A stretch of 13,650 nucleotides of DNA from Oscillospiraceae bacterium. GTDB lineage: Bacteria; Bacillota; Clostridia; UBA1381. Position 1 is the stretch's first letter. Every line of letters starts with the position of its first letter. The DNA lies in the NCBI GenBank assembly GCA_022508725.1, contig JAFLUR010000025.1, forward strand, positions 1 to 13,650, written 5' to 3'. The notes beneath the pieces were generated by a model. It was not told the DNA's origin. It ran no database searches and was given only the letters and a program-made list of their open reading frames with translations. The position numbers were made by a program, and so were the translations under genes. This document shows positions 13,572 to 13,650 of this stretch, piece by piece.

Positions 13572-13650
13572 TTATTTTTTTCCGATATTTTTCATAAGAT
13601 CGCCGAAATTCTTTACATCTGTTTTTGAAGCTTCGCGATTATCCTCCCGG
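13572..13650 (-). CDS. C-terminal end of an unidentified protein, cut by the window edge
   Basis: Reading the minus strand inward from 13650, an open frame gives about 25 residues, rich in Lys, Asp and Asn, ending DLMKNIGKK before TAA at 13572-13574. Two terminators follow directly, which supports a real gene end. Too little is present to name a family. The charged, lysine-rich end suggests a cytoplasmic protein, but that is weak. Confidence 0.5.
   Translation of the reverse strand, partial: REDNREASKTDVKNFGDLMKNIGKK

Overview
The window looks like chromosomal DNA from an anaerobic member of the Clostridia (Bacillota). Reasons: Shine-Dalgarno sites close to AGGAGG, A+T-rich intergenic DNA with sigma-A-like promoters, stem-plus-T-tract terminators, a cobalamin-dependent methionine synthase without the C-terminal activation domain (common in Clostridia), a PDZ/radical-SAM/DUF512 protein, a LysM-CAP protein and a very large secreted multi-domain carbohydrate esterase. 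The species cannot be named from sequence alone. The esterase suggests a plant-polysaccharide (pectin-type) habitat such as gut or rumen, which is inference.

Layout: (1) 1-234 is a non-coding leader with hairpins. (2) 235-4359 (+) is a 1374-residue secreted protein whose SGNH hydrolase domain resembles rhamnogalacturonan acetylesterases (CE12); a strong terminator follows. (3) 4563-5168 (-) is a secreted LysM-CAP protein. (4) 5473-6792 and 6796-9225 (-) are a DUF512 radical-SAM protein and a MetH-type methionine synthase, 3 bases apart, behind a near-perfect promoter carrying a palindrome just downstream. (5) 9336-10085 (-) is a membrane-anchored NodB-type polysaccharide deacetylase starting at TTG. 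(6) 10375-11610 (+) is a membrane-anchored HtrA/DegP-type serine protease. (7) 11611-12084 is intergenic and holds a small MITE-like element with a 45-bp tandem duplication inside, then a terminator and the murC promoter. (8) 12085-13473 (+) is murC. (9) The window ends with two terminators and the last codons of an unidentified minus-strand gene.

The deacetylase, LysM-CAP protein, HtrA and MurC all relate to the cell envelope: peptidoglycan precursor synthesis, glycan modification, wall-bound function and quality control of exported proteins. The metH-DUF512 pair is a separate metabolic unit. I see no defence system, CRISPR array, prophage, tRNA or rRNA. The most unusual structure is the MITE-like element at 11640-11841, together with a second copy of its terminal sequence at 5268-5286, set between the arms of a 9-bp inverted repeat.
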